A stretch of DNA of 64,000 nt, taken from assembly GCA_964035545.1 (NCBI GenBank), contig OZ037768.1:47501-111500 (forward strand), read 5' to 3'. A model generated the notes under the pieces. It saw only the letters and a program-made list of their open reading frames with translations. It had not been told where the DNA came from and made no database searches. This DNA is from Bugula neritina. Its lineage: Eukaryota > Bryozoa > Gymnolaemata > Cheilostomatida > Bugulidae. The translations under genes were made by a program, and so were the position numbers. Shown one piece after another: positions 48,301-61,747 of the stretch (position 1 is the stretch's first letter; each line of letters starts with the position of its first letter).

Positions 48301-51300
48301 CTATAAGGTCATATAGCTATGTAAGTAACATATCTATAAGGTCATATAGCTAAGTAAGTAACATGTCTATAAGGTCATATAGCTATGTAAGTAACATATC
48401 TATAAGGTCATATAGCTATGTAAGCACCGGAAACCCAGGTAAGCCATTGTCTCCCTTAACTCCAGGTTCTCCATGACTTCCAGGCAGTCCGTTAACACCC
48501 TGCTCTCCCTTTTCTCCTTTCACAGCACCAGTCCCTGCGTTTGAACCTGAATATCCAGACTCTCCTTTATCTCCCTGAAACACACACACACACCGCCTTG
48601 ACTGTCTGTAAGTGAAACACACGGAGAACTAGTTACAATTGCCACATTAGTAGTAGACTGGGAGAAGATAACTCTACTGGTGTGTGGAATACCTTCATGG
48701 CAAACAGTGGAATCAGTTCCAATATATCTTCATATGACATTGAACCTGGCAACCCAACTTCTCCCTTTTCTCCCTTAGCACCATCTTGTCCCTACAAGAG
48801 AACACAACTACTATACTGGTGATATATTCAACAGATCATATCTCTACATGTCAACACAACTACTATACTGGTGATATACTCAACAGATCATATCTCTACA
48901 TGTCAACACAACTACTATACTGGTGATACATTCAACAGATTAGGAGAGCAACTAGTGCTGAAAGAATACATGTGAGAACATAGGCTAACTGAAGCATGTG
49001 TCTAGTTTGGGGGTTAGAAAACCTGCCCCGTGGTTTGGGGGTTAGAAAACCTGCCCGTGCACTACTACTTATGTTATGATCTGCAGTGAAGTCACAACTG
49101 CTATATTTAAACTGCACAATGACATCTATGTTATAATATGTTAGATGGGATACTTAAGTAGATAAGTGCTCTAGAGATAAATGTCATACTACATCATCTC
49201 TCCAACACCCACTAACTACTGCTACTACAAAATACCCACTAAACCTACATCTGTAAAAGCTACCCATAATGCTATGCATATGCTACCCATAATTCCAGTC
49301 TATTACATTACCCATAATTCCAGTCTATTACATTACCCATAATTCCAGTCTATTACATTACCCATAATTCCAGTCTATTACAGTACCCATAATTCCAGTC
49401 TATTACATTACCCATAATTCCAGTCTATTACATTACCCATAATTCCAGTCTATTACATTACCCATAATTCCAGTCTATGTTGAACAAAGTTGAGGTAGTC
49501 CTGCTACAAGCACAGCAGGCAAGTTGAGTAGACTTTTACTCATCAAGTCTGACACTATTTCTATTGGTTAGAGAACCATGTACACAAACACTTCTGACAA
49601 TGAGCTCTATCACGGTGATAGTCTAAGTATAATACCATAGTGTGAGTACTATACTAAGGTACTAGCTGGTAAGGGGATAGACTGAGTACTATACTAAGGT
49701 ACTAGCTGGTAAGGGGGTAGACTGAGTACTATACTAAGGTACTAGCTGGTAAGGGGATAGACTGAGTACTATACTAAGGTACTAGCTGGTAAGGGGGTAG
49801 ACTGAGTACTATACTAAGGTACTAGCTGGTAAGGGGATAGACTGAGTACTATACTAAGGTACTAGCTGGTAAGGGGGTAGACTGAGTACTATACTAAGGT
49901 ACTAGCTGGTAAGGGGGTAGACTGAGTACTATACTAAGGTACTAGCTGGTAAGGGGGTAGTCTGAGTACTATACTAAGGTACTAGCTGGTAAGGGGGTAG
50001 ACTGAGTACTATACTAAGGTACTAGCTGGTAAGGGGGTAGACTGAGTACTATACTAAGGTACTAGCTGGTAAGGGGGTAGACTGAGTGCTATACTAAGGT
50101 ACTGGCTGGTAAGGGGGTAGACTGAGTACTATACTAAGGTACTAGCTAGCTGGTAAGGGGGTAGACTGAGTACTATACTAAGGTACTAGCTAGCTGGTAA
50201 GGGGGTAGACTGAGTACTATACTAAGGTACTAGCTGGTAAGGGGATAGACTGAGTACTATACTAAGGTACTAGCTGGTAAGGGGGTAGACTGAGTACTAT
50301 ACTAAGGTACTAGCTGGTAAGGGGGTAGACTGAGTACTATACTAAGGTACTAGCTGGTAAGGGGGTAGACTGAGTACTATACTAAGGTACTAGCTGGTAA
50401 GGGGGTAGACTGAGTACTATACTAAGATACTAGCTGGTAAGGGGATAGACTGAGTACTATATTAAGGTACTAGCTAGCTGGTAAGGGAGAGTAACTACCT
50501 TCAGCTGCCGCAGATCTTCCTCTTTACTCAACCAATCGCTGCCAAAGAAAGGGCGACTCAAGGATGTGCCTGGAGGTCCAGGTGGACCGGGTAACCCCAC
50601 TCCTGGTTCTCCTTTTATTCCCTTTTCACCATCTCTGCCTGCATCAACATGGAGCAGTGTGAGAAATTACACAAAGTTTGATACAATTTATCTGCTATTT
50701 CCTTTTTCTAATTACATACCTGGAGAGCCAGGTGTGCCTTGGCGTCCCGGGTAACCATTAGCACCAGGCAGGCCGTCGGCACCTTGGGAACCAGTTTTGC
50801 CAGGAAATCCCCGAACACCTGAAGGACACAAACACAGGTCACTAAAACATAACACCAATAGTATGACATATCTCGTGTTTTATTACAGTACATTTATTAT
50901 AATACCTTTAAGTCCAGGAGCACCAGGAAAACCCGGAGGTCCTCTTAAACCAGGTTGACCCTTGTAACCTCTCTCCCCGTCCAATCCTTGCCTGCCACGT
51001 GGGCCCGGAATAAGCACAATCTCCTCCCCTTTTGACTACAAGATACCATAATACAGCGTAGTGCAATATGGTATAGTGCAGTACAACAAAGTGTAATACA
51101 GTATAGTATAGTATAGAGTAATACGGTATAGTATAGTATAGTATAGAGTAATACGGTATAGTATAGTATAGTATAGTATAGTATAGAGTAATACGGTATA
51201 GTATAGTATAGTATAGAGTAATACGGTATAGTATAGTATAGTATAGAGTAATACGGTATAGTATAGTATAGTATAGAGTAATACGGTATAGTATAGTATA

Positions 51301-54300
51301 GTATAGAGTAATACGGTATAGTGTAGTATAGTATAGTATAGTATAGAGTAATACAGTATAGTATAGTATAGAGTAGTGTAGTGTGTAGAGTGTATATCTA
51401 CTCACTGTGATGAGTGTGCCAGGTTCTCCTGGTGGTCCTTGCAAGCCGATTTCTCCCTTATCTCCCTTTGCACCGTTGAAACCAGGAACTCCCAAACCAC
51501 CTGTATCTCCCTTAATGCCGGGTTCACCCTGAAAACACAATGTGAAGTGCATAGAGCTGCTAAACTTAGAGAAATGAAAACCTCTCCATATACATATAAA
51601 CTGCGACCAGCTCACCTTATCACCTGCAGGCCCGGATGAGCCTTTTTCTCCCTGCGCACCACGCCGCCCTCGGTCACCCTAACAGGTAAAAACAAACACT
51701 GAGTGTACATAGAACACCGCAACTTGAGGGAATATTCTGGTGTCATTGAAATGTTGAGTTATACTTACCATCACTCCTGGAGGTCCGGGTAACCCATCAG
51801 CACCATCTCTCCCAGGTCTACCTGTCACATTCTTACACACACCTGGTTCACCTGAAACCATAAGTCTGTATCAGAGCAGAACTTTATATGAGGTTGTGAG
51901 CAGGTAACACAAGTATATACATTAACTCAGTCTTGTCTATTTGTCACAGTAACAGCGACTCCACTACTTACCTTTCTCCCCCACAAAGCCCATGAGGGGT
52001 GAGAGTTTAGACATGATTTCTTCACTGGACACTGAGGCTAAGAACTTCAGTTCCTCCGCTAAACTTTTCCCTGGCAGTCCAGGTGGTCCGACTATGGCTT
52101 CTCCCTGAATAGCACCAGTTTATACCTTTCTAGTAATATACTAGACACTTGCTAACAATATACTAGACACTTGCTAACTATATACTAGATACTTGCTAAC
52201 TATATACTAGACACTTGCTAACAATATACTAGACACTTGCTAACAATATACTAGACATTTGCTAACAATATACTAGACACTTGCTAACAATATACTAGAC
52301 ACTTGCTAACAATATACTAGACACTTGCTAACAGTATACTAGACACTTGCTAACAGTATACTAGACACTTGCTAACAATATACTAGACACTTGCTAACAG
52401 TATACTAGACACTTGCTAACAGTATACTAGACACTTGCTAACAATATACTAGACACTTGCTAACAATATACTAGACACTTGCTAACAATATACTAGACAC
52501 TTGCTAACAATATACTAGACACTTGCTAACAATATACTAGACACTTGCTAACAATATACTAGACACTTGCTAACAATATACTAGACACTTGCTAACAGTA
52601 TACTAGACACTTGCTAACAATATACTAGACACTTGCTAACTATATACTAGACACTTGCTAACAATATACTAGACACTTGCTAACAATATACTAGACACTT
52701 GCTAACAATATACTAGACACTTGCTAACAGTATACTAGACACTTGCTAACAGTATACTAGACACTTGCTAACAATATACTAGACACTTGCTAACAGTATA
52801 CTAGACACTTGCTAACAATATACTAGACACTTGCTAACAGTATACTAGACACTTGCTAACAATATACTAGACATTTGCTAACAATATACTAGACAGTTGC
52901 TAACAATATACTAGACACTTGCTAACAATATACTAGACACTTGCTAACAGTATACTAGACACTTGCTAACAATATACTAGACACTTGCTAACAGTATACT
53001 AGACACTTGCTAACTATATACTAGACACTTGCTAACAATATACTAGACATTTGCTAACAATATACTAGACAGTTGCTAACAATATACTAGACACTTGCTA
53101 ACAATATACTAGAGACTTGCTAACAGTATACTAGACACTTGCTAACAATATACTTGACACTTGCTAACAATATACTAGACATTTGCTAACAATATACTAG
53201 ACAGTTGCTAACAATATACTAGACACTTGCTAACAATATACTAGAGACTTGCTAACAGTATACTAGACACTTGCTAACAGTATACTAGACACTTGCTAAC
53301 AATATACTAGACACTTGCTAACTATATACTAGACACTTGCTAACAGTATACTAGACACTTGCTAACAATATACTAGACACTTGCTAACAGTATACTAGAC
53401 ACTTGCTAACAATATACTAGACACTTGCTAACTATATACTAGACACTTGCTAACAGTATACTAGACACTTGCTAACAATATACTAGACAGTTGCTAACAA
53501 TATACTAGACACTTGCTAACAATATACTAGAGACTTGCTAACAATATACTAGACACTTGCTAACAGTATACTAGACACTTGCTAACAATATACTAGACAC
53601 TTGCTAACAGTATACTAGACACTTGCTAACTACGTACTAGACACTTGCTAACTACATACTAGACACTTGCTAACTACGTACTAGATGGTTTAAAGTGTTA
53701 CATAACTACTAGCTAGTAATACAGGTGTTAGTACAACATAATACAATATATACAATACCGTACAATATACATTATACACCATATATTACATAACACAATA
53801 TAATACACTACAGCTTTATAGGTAAGAAAAGTGAGAAAAATATCAAAATGTACTACAATATAATACAATACAGTTTAATATAATAATAGAACATAATACA
53901 GCATAATAAAATATATTGAAATACGTTACAAAATAATGAAATATATTATTACGTAACATGATAACATAATAACATGCTATATTATAATGAAAATAGAACT
54001 CTAGGTAATATTTTTCTATTAATACACACAACATTAGATATCATTTTCCTATTTTTGTCTTTAACACATAACACTAACCCGTTCTCCTTTTTCTCCGGGG
54101 GCACCCTTGTCTCCAACAATAGAAACACCAGGTTCTCCTTGTTCACCTGGAGCGCCCATCACACTGTCCCCTTTTTCACCCTAAATGAGCCGCACCAGAG
54201 GAAATTAATATTGTAATAATTAACAACACAAATATTGCATAATTAACAGAAATGTACTTTGAAATAGCCTACCTTTGCACCCTGCTGTCCACGTGGTCCA

Positions 54301-57300
54301 ATGTCTCCCATCCCACCAGGTAGCCCATTCACCCCAGGAGCACCTGGTGGGCCAGGACTACCAGTATCTCCTTTTTCACCTTTCACAGCTAAATAAATAT
54401 AGAGAAGATAACCCCCAAATAGTATCTACTGTGTTTAATTCCCTTTCACTTCATCCTGCCTTTGTTGTTACATATCCTTGTACATAATATATACTGTATC
54501 TATCCCTAGTTAACTCTATCCGTATCTTCTGTATCCACTCCTAGTTACCTCTATCAGTATCTACTGTATCCACTCCTACTTACCTCTATCAGTATCTACT
54601 GTATCCACTCCTAGTTACCTCTATCAGTATCTACTGTATCCACTCCTAGTTACCTCTATCAGTATCTACTGTATCCACTCCTAGTTACCTCTATCAGTAT
54701 CTACTGTATCCACTCCTAGTTACCTCTATCAGTATCTACTGTATCCACTCCTAGTTACCTCTATCAGTATCTACTATATCCACCCCTAGTTACCTCTATC
54801 AGTATCTACTGTATCCACTCCTAGTTACCTCTATCAGTATTTACTGTATCCACTCCTAGTTACCTCTATCATTATTCGCTGTATCCACTCCTAGCAGAGT
54901 CCCACTATTTGGCAGACGTCCAGCAGCTGTTAGAATCCCTTCAGTAGACTGAGTCCCACCAGTGATAGTTTGAGATGGAAGGATTGTAGGCTGCACCGTA
55001 TAGTCTTCATAACTTGTGTCCCCCGAGGCTATCCAGTCCTCAGCCTATCAAACACTCTGCTGGTGTACATGTGAATAGAGAGGAGACGACTCTTAAACAC
55101 TTAGAAGCAAACTATGCATAGACAAGCGGTTACCTCATCATCGGGAGTTATCCCTCCATTAGGAGTTATCTCAAACTCCAGTTGATCAGTTGCAGCAGAT
55201 TCCTGCTTCTAAAACACAAGATGGACGTTACAGTGTGACAGAGCAATAACAATCCTATCAAAGAGTGCACTGGTCTATCAAGTTGTCATCTTATTCCAGT
55301 TTAGAATCAATCAAATATATAACTGTGTAGAAGTATAATATAGAGACACATGTGTGGAGGCATCTTTGATTGGAGATAGGCTTCGTTATAATATAGTCAT
55401 GAAATTCTTGATACAAAAGCTTAATGTTAGCAGTTTCAAGTTGTATGTGTCATATAGTAGCAGGTGCTCTAGACTGATGCATCATAGGAGTGCCATATGG
55501 CTTTGACACAGCTGAGCAGGTGCTCTTTCTGTACAACAAATCAATAACTGATAGCTTATTGTTTGACACTATTTATAGTTATTGTAAACTAATTGGGCGC
55601 TATTAATTATTGTTAATATAATTAACATCTTTTTATACAAATCAATTACAATCAGCACTGAATGCAGCAGATAAGAGTGAGTATTAAACAATGCAGGTAG
55701 GCAGTTAATTGGTACAGGAAGTTGTGATAGTACGCCAAATTCTCACCTCTCTCTGATATGACTCATCACATTGTAAAGCTGCATCCTCTACACTGTTTGA
55801 AACAAGCAGCTCCTGAATATGCCCCTTCAATATGACACAGTATGACATAGTACGGCGGAGTATGACAGAGCGTGACAGAGTATGACAGAGCGTGACAGAG
55901 TATGACAGAGTGTGACAGAGTGTGACAGAGAGTAACACAGTATGACAGAGTATGACATGTAATAGCATGCGCATCACATAATAACTGCAATAAAACAGCA
56001 TGCAATGTAGTATTGGTTTTATTAAATAATATTATGAAGTCTCAATTCAATAAAATAGTAGATGCTTTAAATTCAATAAAAAAATAGGCTACATACTTTA
56101 CAACAATAATATAAATTTAAATTTAATAGTTTCGTTTAGAATTCATATTAATTAGAGCAAGATAAATTTTGTCTTATTTGAATAAATGATTTGAAATGAA
56201 CAAGGTTGTTGTGAGAGTGAGAGAATAATGGTGGTCCTTCCATATCCATTACCTTGAAATCCTGTTGAATGAGACCCCCAGCGTGGCCGATGACCAGCAG
56301 ACTATCTTCTGAGAAAGAGAGAGACGTCTGTGACCTAGTTACATCGACCACGGTGTAGTTGTGACAGTACACGAAGAGATTCACTTTGTCTTCTGTCACA
56401 CTCAAGGCAAACCGTGACCATCTGTCTACCATGAGAGGGACAGTGAAACTAGCCAGCTTAGAGGAGCCCTGTAGGTGTACTATACTATGTAATATATTCA
56501 CAACTATGCAATACACTACAATACACTTACAATCAGCCAAATATTATATTTTTAATATTGATTATTATATTCCAACAGAAATAAATTATAATATACAATC
56601 AAACTCTGAAAATAATACATAAAGAATAATACATTCAACTGTAAAATTACATGATACATTTTTCTGAAACATATCAATTAAACACAAAGTAGTAGTGTGG
56701 GGGAGGTGGAGGAAAGGCATGTGTACAGAGCCACACGGTACTTCTCACACGTGAGGAGTTGGTGTAGTGTTGGTTATACAGAGGAGATGGTGTAGTGTTG
56801 GTTGTACAGTAGAGATGGTGTAGTGTTGGTTGTACAGTGGAGATGGTGTAGTGTTGGTTATACAGTAGAGATGGTGTAGTGTTGGTTGTATAGTAGAGAT
56901 GGTGTAGTGTTGGTTGTACAGTGGAGATGGTGTAGTGTTGGTTGTATAGTAGAGATGGTGTAGTGTTGGTTGTACAGTGGAGATGGTGTAGTGTTGGTTA
57001 TACAGTAGAGATGGTGTAGTGTTGGTTGTACAGTGGAGATGGTGTAGTGTTGGTTATACAGTAGAGATGGTGTAGTGTTGGTTGTATAGTAGAGATGGTG
57101 TAGTGTTGGTTATACAGTAGAGATGGTGTAGTGTTGGTTGTACAGTGGAGATGGTGTAGTGTTGGTTGTACAGTGGAGATGGTGTAGTGTTACTTACATC
57201 TGTGTCCTTGGTAGACTCATTTGATGCCTGTATTAAAGTACGACAAGTGGTTGGACAAATCAGTTAGTTAGTGTCGCTATGGTAACAGTATTCTACTACA

Positions 57301-60300
57301 TCTAATGGTAATGATAACTGCGGAGAGACAACCCCTGCTACAGACCAACCTTGCGTACATTCTGGGTGTACCACAGGTCTATAACCTGAGTGTAGTCATT
57401 ATCCCCCCTGGAAATACTCAGTCCAAACTGTACCACAGACTCTAGGCTGTCCATCACAGCAAAGAGGAAACCTCCTTCCAACTCCTCTGGCTTCATAGTA
57501 ACAAGTATAGAGAATTCTGACCAGAGAGTGGGCGGCAGGTAGTGCTTCAACTACAATATATCAATCAGTGCAGGTATAAGAGAAATAGTCAAGTGAAAGT
57601 TGCATAATACTTCTACAGCAACACAATCTGCAGCACAAAACATTCTGTAAGAGTTTCTGGAGCATGTAAACCTGACATACAAGTTGTTACTCAATTCAGA
57701 TTTGAACAGAGAGAGTTTTACCGGAGCATTAATACTGGAAGAAGGAGGGAAGTAGTAAGCCGGTTTGCTCATGAATACATCTGGAACTATTTCTATTTTA
57801 TCATCTCTCTCTTTGCTAATCACGTTGACGAGATCAACTTCAGTAGCAGCAAAAGCCACATCTGGTAGGAAAATAATCATAACACGTTATATACTGTATA
57901 CTCAACACGTTATATACTATATACTCAACACGTTATATACTATATACTCAACACGTGATATACTGTATACTCAACACGTTATATACTGTATACTCAACAC
58001 GTGATATACTGTATACTCAACACGTTATATACTATATACTCAACACGTGATATACTGTATACTCAACACGTGATATACTGTATACTCAACATGTGATATA
58101 CTGTATACTCAACACGTTATATACTATATACTCAACACGTTATATACTATATACTCAACACGTTATATACTATATACTCAACACGTGATATACTATATAC
58201 TCAACACGTTATATACTATATACTCAACACGTGATATACTGTATACTCAACACGTGATATACTGTATACTCAACACGTTATATACTATATACTCAACACG
58301 TGATATACTGTATACTCAACACGAGATATACTGTATACTCAACACGTGATATACTGTATACTCAACACGTGATATACTGTATACTCAACACGTGATATAC
58401 TGTATACTCAACACGTGATATACTGTATACTCAACACGTTATATACTATATACTCAACACGTTATATACTATATACTCAACACGTTATATACTGTATACT
58501 CAACACGTTATATACTGTATACTCAACACGTGATATACTGTATACTCAACACGTACATTCACAGTTGGGCATGCTCGGCTCCTCAACTCTAGTATTCGGT
58601 ACTTCCTCTCCACTCTCTTCCTCTACGCACCAACACCAGCCATCATAGCACTGGTTCTGTTTGAATGTGCCATCTGGTTTGCAGAGCGGGACAAAACCCC
58701 CATTAAACACAGCAAAATACTTGGCCATGGTGCATGATGAGCCTGGAAAACATTGTGAGCTTTATAGTTTGGTCTGTTGATATTAGGAGGTTATCTCCCC
58801 TGGAGGTGGGGTGTGAACCCTTGCAGTATCAACTCTCTTAGCAGAGTAGGGGTGGAGCCCCTTCCCCTCCTCTACCAGATCAACATAAGACTGGCAGACT
58901 GACAAGTGACAGCAAGTGTCTCTGTTAGGCACACAGCTCAGAGAGAGACTGACAAGTGACAGCAAGTGTCTCTGTTAGGCACACAGCTCAGAGAGAGACT
59001 GACAAGTGACAGCAAGTGTCTCTGTTGGGCACACAGCTCAGAGAGAGACTGACAAGTGACAGCAAGTGTCTCTGCTAGGCACACAGTTCAGAGAGAGACT
59101 GACAAGTGACAGCAAGTGTCTCTGTTAGGCACACAGCTCAGAGAGAGACTGACAAGTGACAGCAAGTGTCTCTGTTGGGCACACAGTTCAGAGAGAGACT
59201 GACAAGTGACAGCAAGTGTCTCTGTTAGGCACACAGCTCAGAGAGAGATAAAACAACAACTTGATGAATGAAATCTGCTGAGAGATTTCAAGGAAATTAA
59301 ATTCAATTGTCATTCATGGAGTTCAAACATCAAACAGACCTTTTATATAGAGAGTGAATTCCGGCAATGACAATGCCTGTCAACAAAGAACTCAAGGGAA
59401 CTGATATTTATACTGATAAGTGATAAGATCTTTCATTTAGATGTCATTGTAGATGGGAATACTGCACTCAACTGTACATATGTCAACACCTGATGGTATC
59501 ACGGCATACTGTGAGTAACTTGACTATAGCGGCAGCCAATAGAAACAGCCAATAGAGACAGACGACAGCAGCAGCCATTAGTGGCAGCAAATAGTAGCAA
59601 CCATTAGCGGCAGCTAATACTGGTCGAAATATAAGCGAAAGAGCCAATAATGGCAAAGACGGTGGGTTTGAGAAGGTGAAGTAAATGTGACCCAGACTTG
59701 AACTCTAGAAATGCTTAACCTGGCCTGGCTATCGGCAGCAATGTGATGCTTGCAGTATGATACTACATGTCTACTGTGTACATCTACTGTATATTATATA
59801 TTATATTTACTGTATCAGTTACTAAATTCCCGCAGGGCAAATTATGAGAACAACAACTGAGAGTCAAATAAAATATTCCAACAATGTGTTGCACCCTTGT
59901 ATATGCGTTTATATATTATATACTATATATATTATATACACTGTATACTGTATATATTATATATACTGTATACTGTATATATTATACTAGGCATACTGTG
60001 TATCATATGCTGTATATAATGAAAACTCACCTCCAATTCCATGATATTTGCTGACATCAATAGACAAGGCAGCGGCAAACAGCAAGACTAACACCAGGTA
60101 TCTACAGGTGAATAGGTAGGTCTATGTACAGCAATATGTAATATAGCAATATAACAATATATAACAGTACATATATAATAATATATAATATAACACTATA
60201 TAATATAATAATATATAATATAACAATACATAATATAACAATATGTAATATAATAATATATAGGCTAATATAACAATGTGTAGTATATTTATATATAATA

Positions 60301-60494
60301 TAACAATATATAATGTAATGATATATAATATAACAACACATAATATACCAATATATAATATAATAATACATAATATAACAATATATAATGTAAAGATATA
60401 TAATATAACAATACATAATATAACAATACATAATATAACATAGGTAATACAATACATAAAATAACAAACTTCACCTCATAGTAGTCACGTCCAT
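42384..60494 (-). CDS. multiplexin (collagen XV/XVIII-type) with thyroglobulin type-1 domain and endostatin
   Basis: Twenty-nine minus-strand exons close in frame to 1194 residues: 60494-60475, 60101-60031, 58742-58557, 57861-57722, 57550-57350, 57227-57198, 56468-56253, 55812-55747, 55208-55134, 55044-54864, 54388-54273, 54180-54079, 52104-51972, 51851-51769, 51678-51616, 51528-51406, 51035-50906, 50818-50720, 50638-50499, 48791-48693, 48574-48428, 47574-47445, 47360-47215, 46525-46385, 46010-45882, 45491-45363, 44498-44319, 43792-43683 and 42582-42384. Order: signal peptide ([13 protein letters not shown]); thyroglobulin type-1 domain (residues 31-92, core CYDGWCWC); TSPN/laminin-G domain (about 93-310); acidic linker; interrupted Gly-X-Y (about 396-930); trimerisation domain ([14 protein letters not shown], as YVRVQNGFRKVQ); hinge; endostatin (about 1033-1194, with [20 protein letters not shown]). 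This matches collagen XV/XVIII basement-membrane proteins except for the thyroglobulin domain, which I do not know from any multiplexin. Confidence 0.94.
42600..43640. repeat. 30-bp minisatellite with 150-bp higher-order repeat, last multiplexin intron
   Basis: About 34 units of 30 bp built on AATATTATATTACTATGTAT. From 42841 the same series of five variants recurs at 42991, 43141 and 43291, giving a 150-bp higher-order period. Confidence 0.93.
43805..44316. repeat. 16-bp minisatellite, endostatin-region intron
   Basis: About 31 copies of CACCCACCTTACTATA. On the coding strand each copy contains AAG|GTGGGT, resembling the real nearby donor CAG|GTGGTG. Confidence 0.93.
44505..45345. repeat. 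43-bp minisatellite abutting an endostatin acceptor
   Basis: About 19 copies including AGTTAGTAGTATACAGTGTA. On the coding strand the unit reads CTGTATACTACTAAC, and the real acceptor reads CTGTATACTTCTAG, so the array extends right up to the 3' splice site. Confidence 0.93.
45565..45855. repeat. 21-bp minisatellite, hinge-region intron
   Basis: About 14 copies with the core GTCTAGTCACACAGCACACT. Confidence 0.94.
46545..47165. repeat. 10-bp minisatellite, collagen intron
   Basis: About 62 copies of TGAGATAGTA or TGAGATAATA in irregular alternation. Confidence 0.95.
47600..48425. repeat. 33-bp minisatellite, collagen intron
   Basis: About 25 copies with the core CTATAAGGTCATATAGCTAT. On the coding strand the array starts four bases into the intron: donor GTGCTTACATAGCTATATG against unit TTACTTACATAGCTATATG. 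Confidence 0.94.
48795..49490. repeat. 52-bp and 25-bp repeats, collagen intron
   Basis: Three copies of a 52-bp unit (ACAACTACTATACTGGTGAT) at 48805-48940, and about eight copies of a 25-bp unit (CCATAATTCCAGTCTATTAC) at 49265-49475. A short duplicated GGGGGTTAGAAAACCTGCCC lies near 49010-49055. Confidence 0.9.
49640..50490. repeat. 40-bp minisatellite, collagen intron
   Basis: About 21 copies of a 40-bp unit including CTAGCTGGTAAGGGGGTAGA. Plus-strand copies resemble splice donors, although the gene is on the other strand. Confidence 0.94.
51055..51395. repeat. GTATAGTATAGAGTAATACG repeat, collagen intron
   Basis: About ten units of 30-35 bp composed of GTATA runs and GAGTAATACG. Confidence 0.92.
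52120..53690. repeat. 20-bp minisatellite, largest collagen intron array
   Basis: About 78 copies of ATACTAGACACTTGCTAACA, with point variants at a few positions. Confidence 0.95.
54500..54895. repeat. 35-bp minisatellite spanning an exon end and donor
   Basis: About 11 copies. On the coding strand the real exon-intron boundary is AATGATAGAG|GTAACTAGGA and the unit reads ACTGATAGAGGTAACTAGGA. Each copy thus duplicates the last roughly 30 exon bases with the 5' splice site. Confidence 0.92.
55860..55960. repeat. TATGACAGAGTGTGACAGAG repeat, multiplexin intron
   Basis: Short 10-bp-based repeats in the intron upstream of the last TSPN exon. Confidence 0.8.
56755..57195. repeat. 28-bp minisatellite, TSPN intron
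   Basis: About 15 copies with the core GTGTAGTGTTGGTTGTACAG. On the coding strand the array begins about six bases after the donor GTAAGTAACACTACACC. Confidence 0.94.
57880..58556. repeat. 23-bp minisatellite next to the thyroglobulin exon
   Basis: About 29 copies with the core ATACTGTATACTCAACACGT. On the coding strand the donor GTACGTGTTGAGTATACAG merges directly into the unit. Confidence 0.94.
58890..59250. repeat. 50-bp repeat in multiplexin intron 2
   Basis: Seven to eight copies of a 50-bp unit including GACAAGTGACAGCAAGTGTC. Confidence 0.93.
60115..60470. repeat. AACAATATATAATAT repeats, multiplexin intron 1
   Basis: Imperfect 10-15-bp AT-rich units between the 20-nt first coding exon and the signal-peptide exon. 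Confidence 0.85.
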
Positions 60495-61747
60495 TACAGC
60501 TGAATTCACACCAACAGTACTTGTGTCTTGTGAGAAGATGACTCTATGACATCACTTCCTCCTACAAAGTACACTGGATAGTTTATTCTTCTTAACTTAC
60601 CTTTAACTTACTCCGTTAACCTACCTCTAACTTACTCCGTTAACTTACCTGTAGCTTACAGCTGTTTGAAATAATTTTTTCAAATCCAAGGGAGGTTATT
60701 TAAAGCACACTGAGTAAGCACAGAGCAATACACACCTGTAAGAGTAGAGTAATGAAGTGTGTACAGTATGTCACTGTATAGAATGTGTGTGTGTAAGTGT
60801 GTACAGTATGTCACTGTATAGAAGTAAATAAAGGGGCACACTGTATAAAGGTATATAAAGGGGCACACTGGGGGCACTTGGCCAATAGGCTGCACCCAAT
60901 GACAATCCGTAGAAACAGGTACAATTTCAGACAAACAAACAATAGAAGGCTTAGCATTGTGGCCACGCTCATTATGTTACTTTCAGTTATTAGAAATAAA
61001 GTTTAGAGAAATGGGGACAGGAGAGGGTCGTTGAGTGCAGTTATATTGTCAAACTGCCGGTGTGTACCAACAGTAACACACTTATACAATGAGCGTTGTG
61101 TTGTTTCATTAAATACTTTCTACTTATGCAAGCATAAATTAGTTACCCACAGCTTCTTCAATAGCTTTCAATTAAGTGTTATATAAAACACCATCTAACA
61201 AACCATATTTATTGGTTGTCCCCCCTTTCAAGTGTCCTACCAATTATCATACTTCTCCATCCTTCAACTGTCCACCCCTAACTTTTCTATCCACAGTTTA
61301 CAATATAATTATACACGACTACTACGGAGAGCATTATGGGTAGAGGAAGTGCACACTGTTACAGAGAGCATTATGGGTAGAGGAAGTGCACACTGCTACA
61401 CAGAGCATTATGGGTAGAGGAAGTGACTGCAGTTCCATAAGAGCAAGGACTGAGTGATATTTATTGTCTCCATGAGTTACAGTGACTCACAATACATACA
61501 GTATTATATACAATAGCGTCCACTCTAACACAGATATTATAATTATATTATTTCCACATAACCATAAATACTTTAAAAATAAATATACACTGTGTGGCTA
61601 ACAACCCCCCCCCCCCCTGCTGGCGTTACATATCTACATGTAGTGACCCCCTCCCCTCAGTTCTCAGTATCACATGCTAAGTTCTAACCAGCAGACACAC
61701 CAACACCCCTAGCCTCAGCACCTGGTCTGAGGACCTAGCCCGAGGCC
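60495..61747. other. spacer between multiplexin 5' end and MMUT 3' end
   Basis: No coding gene is recognised. It should contain the multiplexin promoter and the MMUT 3' UTR, both on the minus strand. Three copies of a 34-36-bp unit (GAGCATTATGGGTAGAGGAA) lie at 61325-61425 and a poly-C run at about 61607-61617. Confidence 0.5.

Noticed and set aside
52120..53690. Possible satellite or centromeric DNA
   Set aside because: The array lies within one intron of the collagen gene between two in-phase exons, so it is an intronic minisatellite rather than centromeric satellite.
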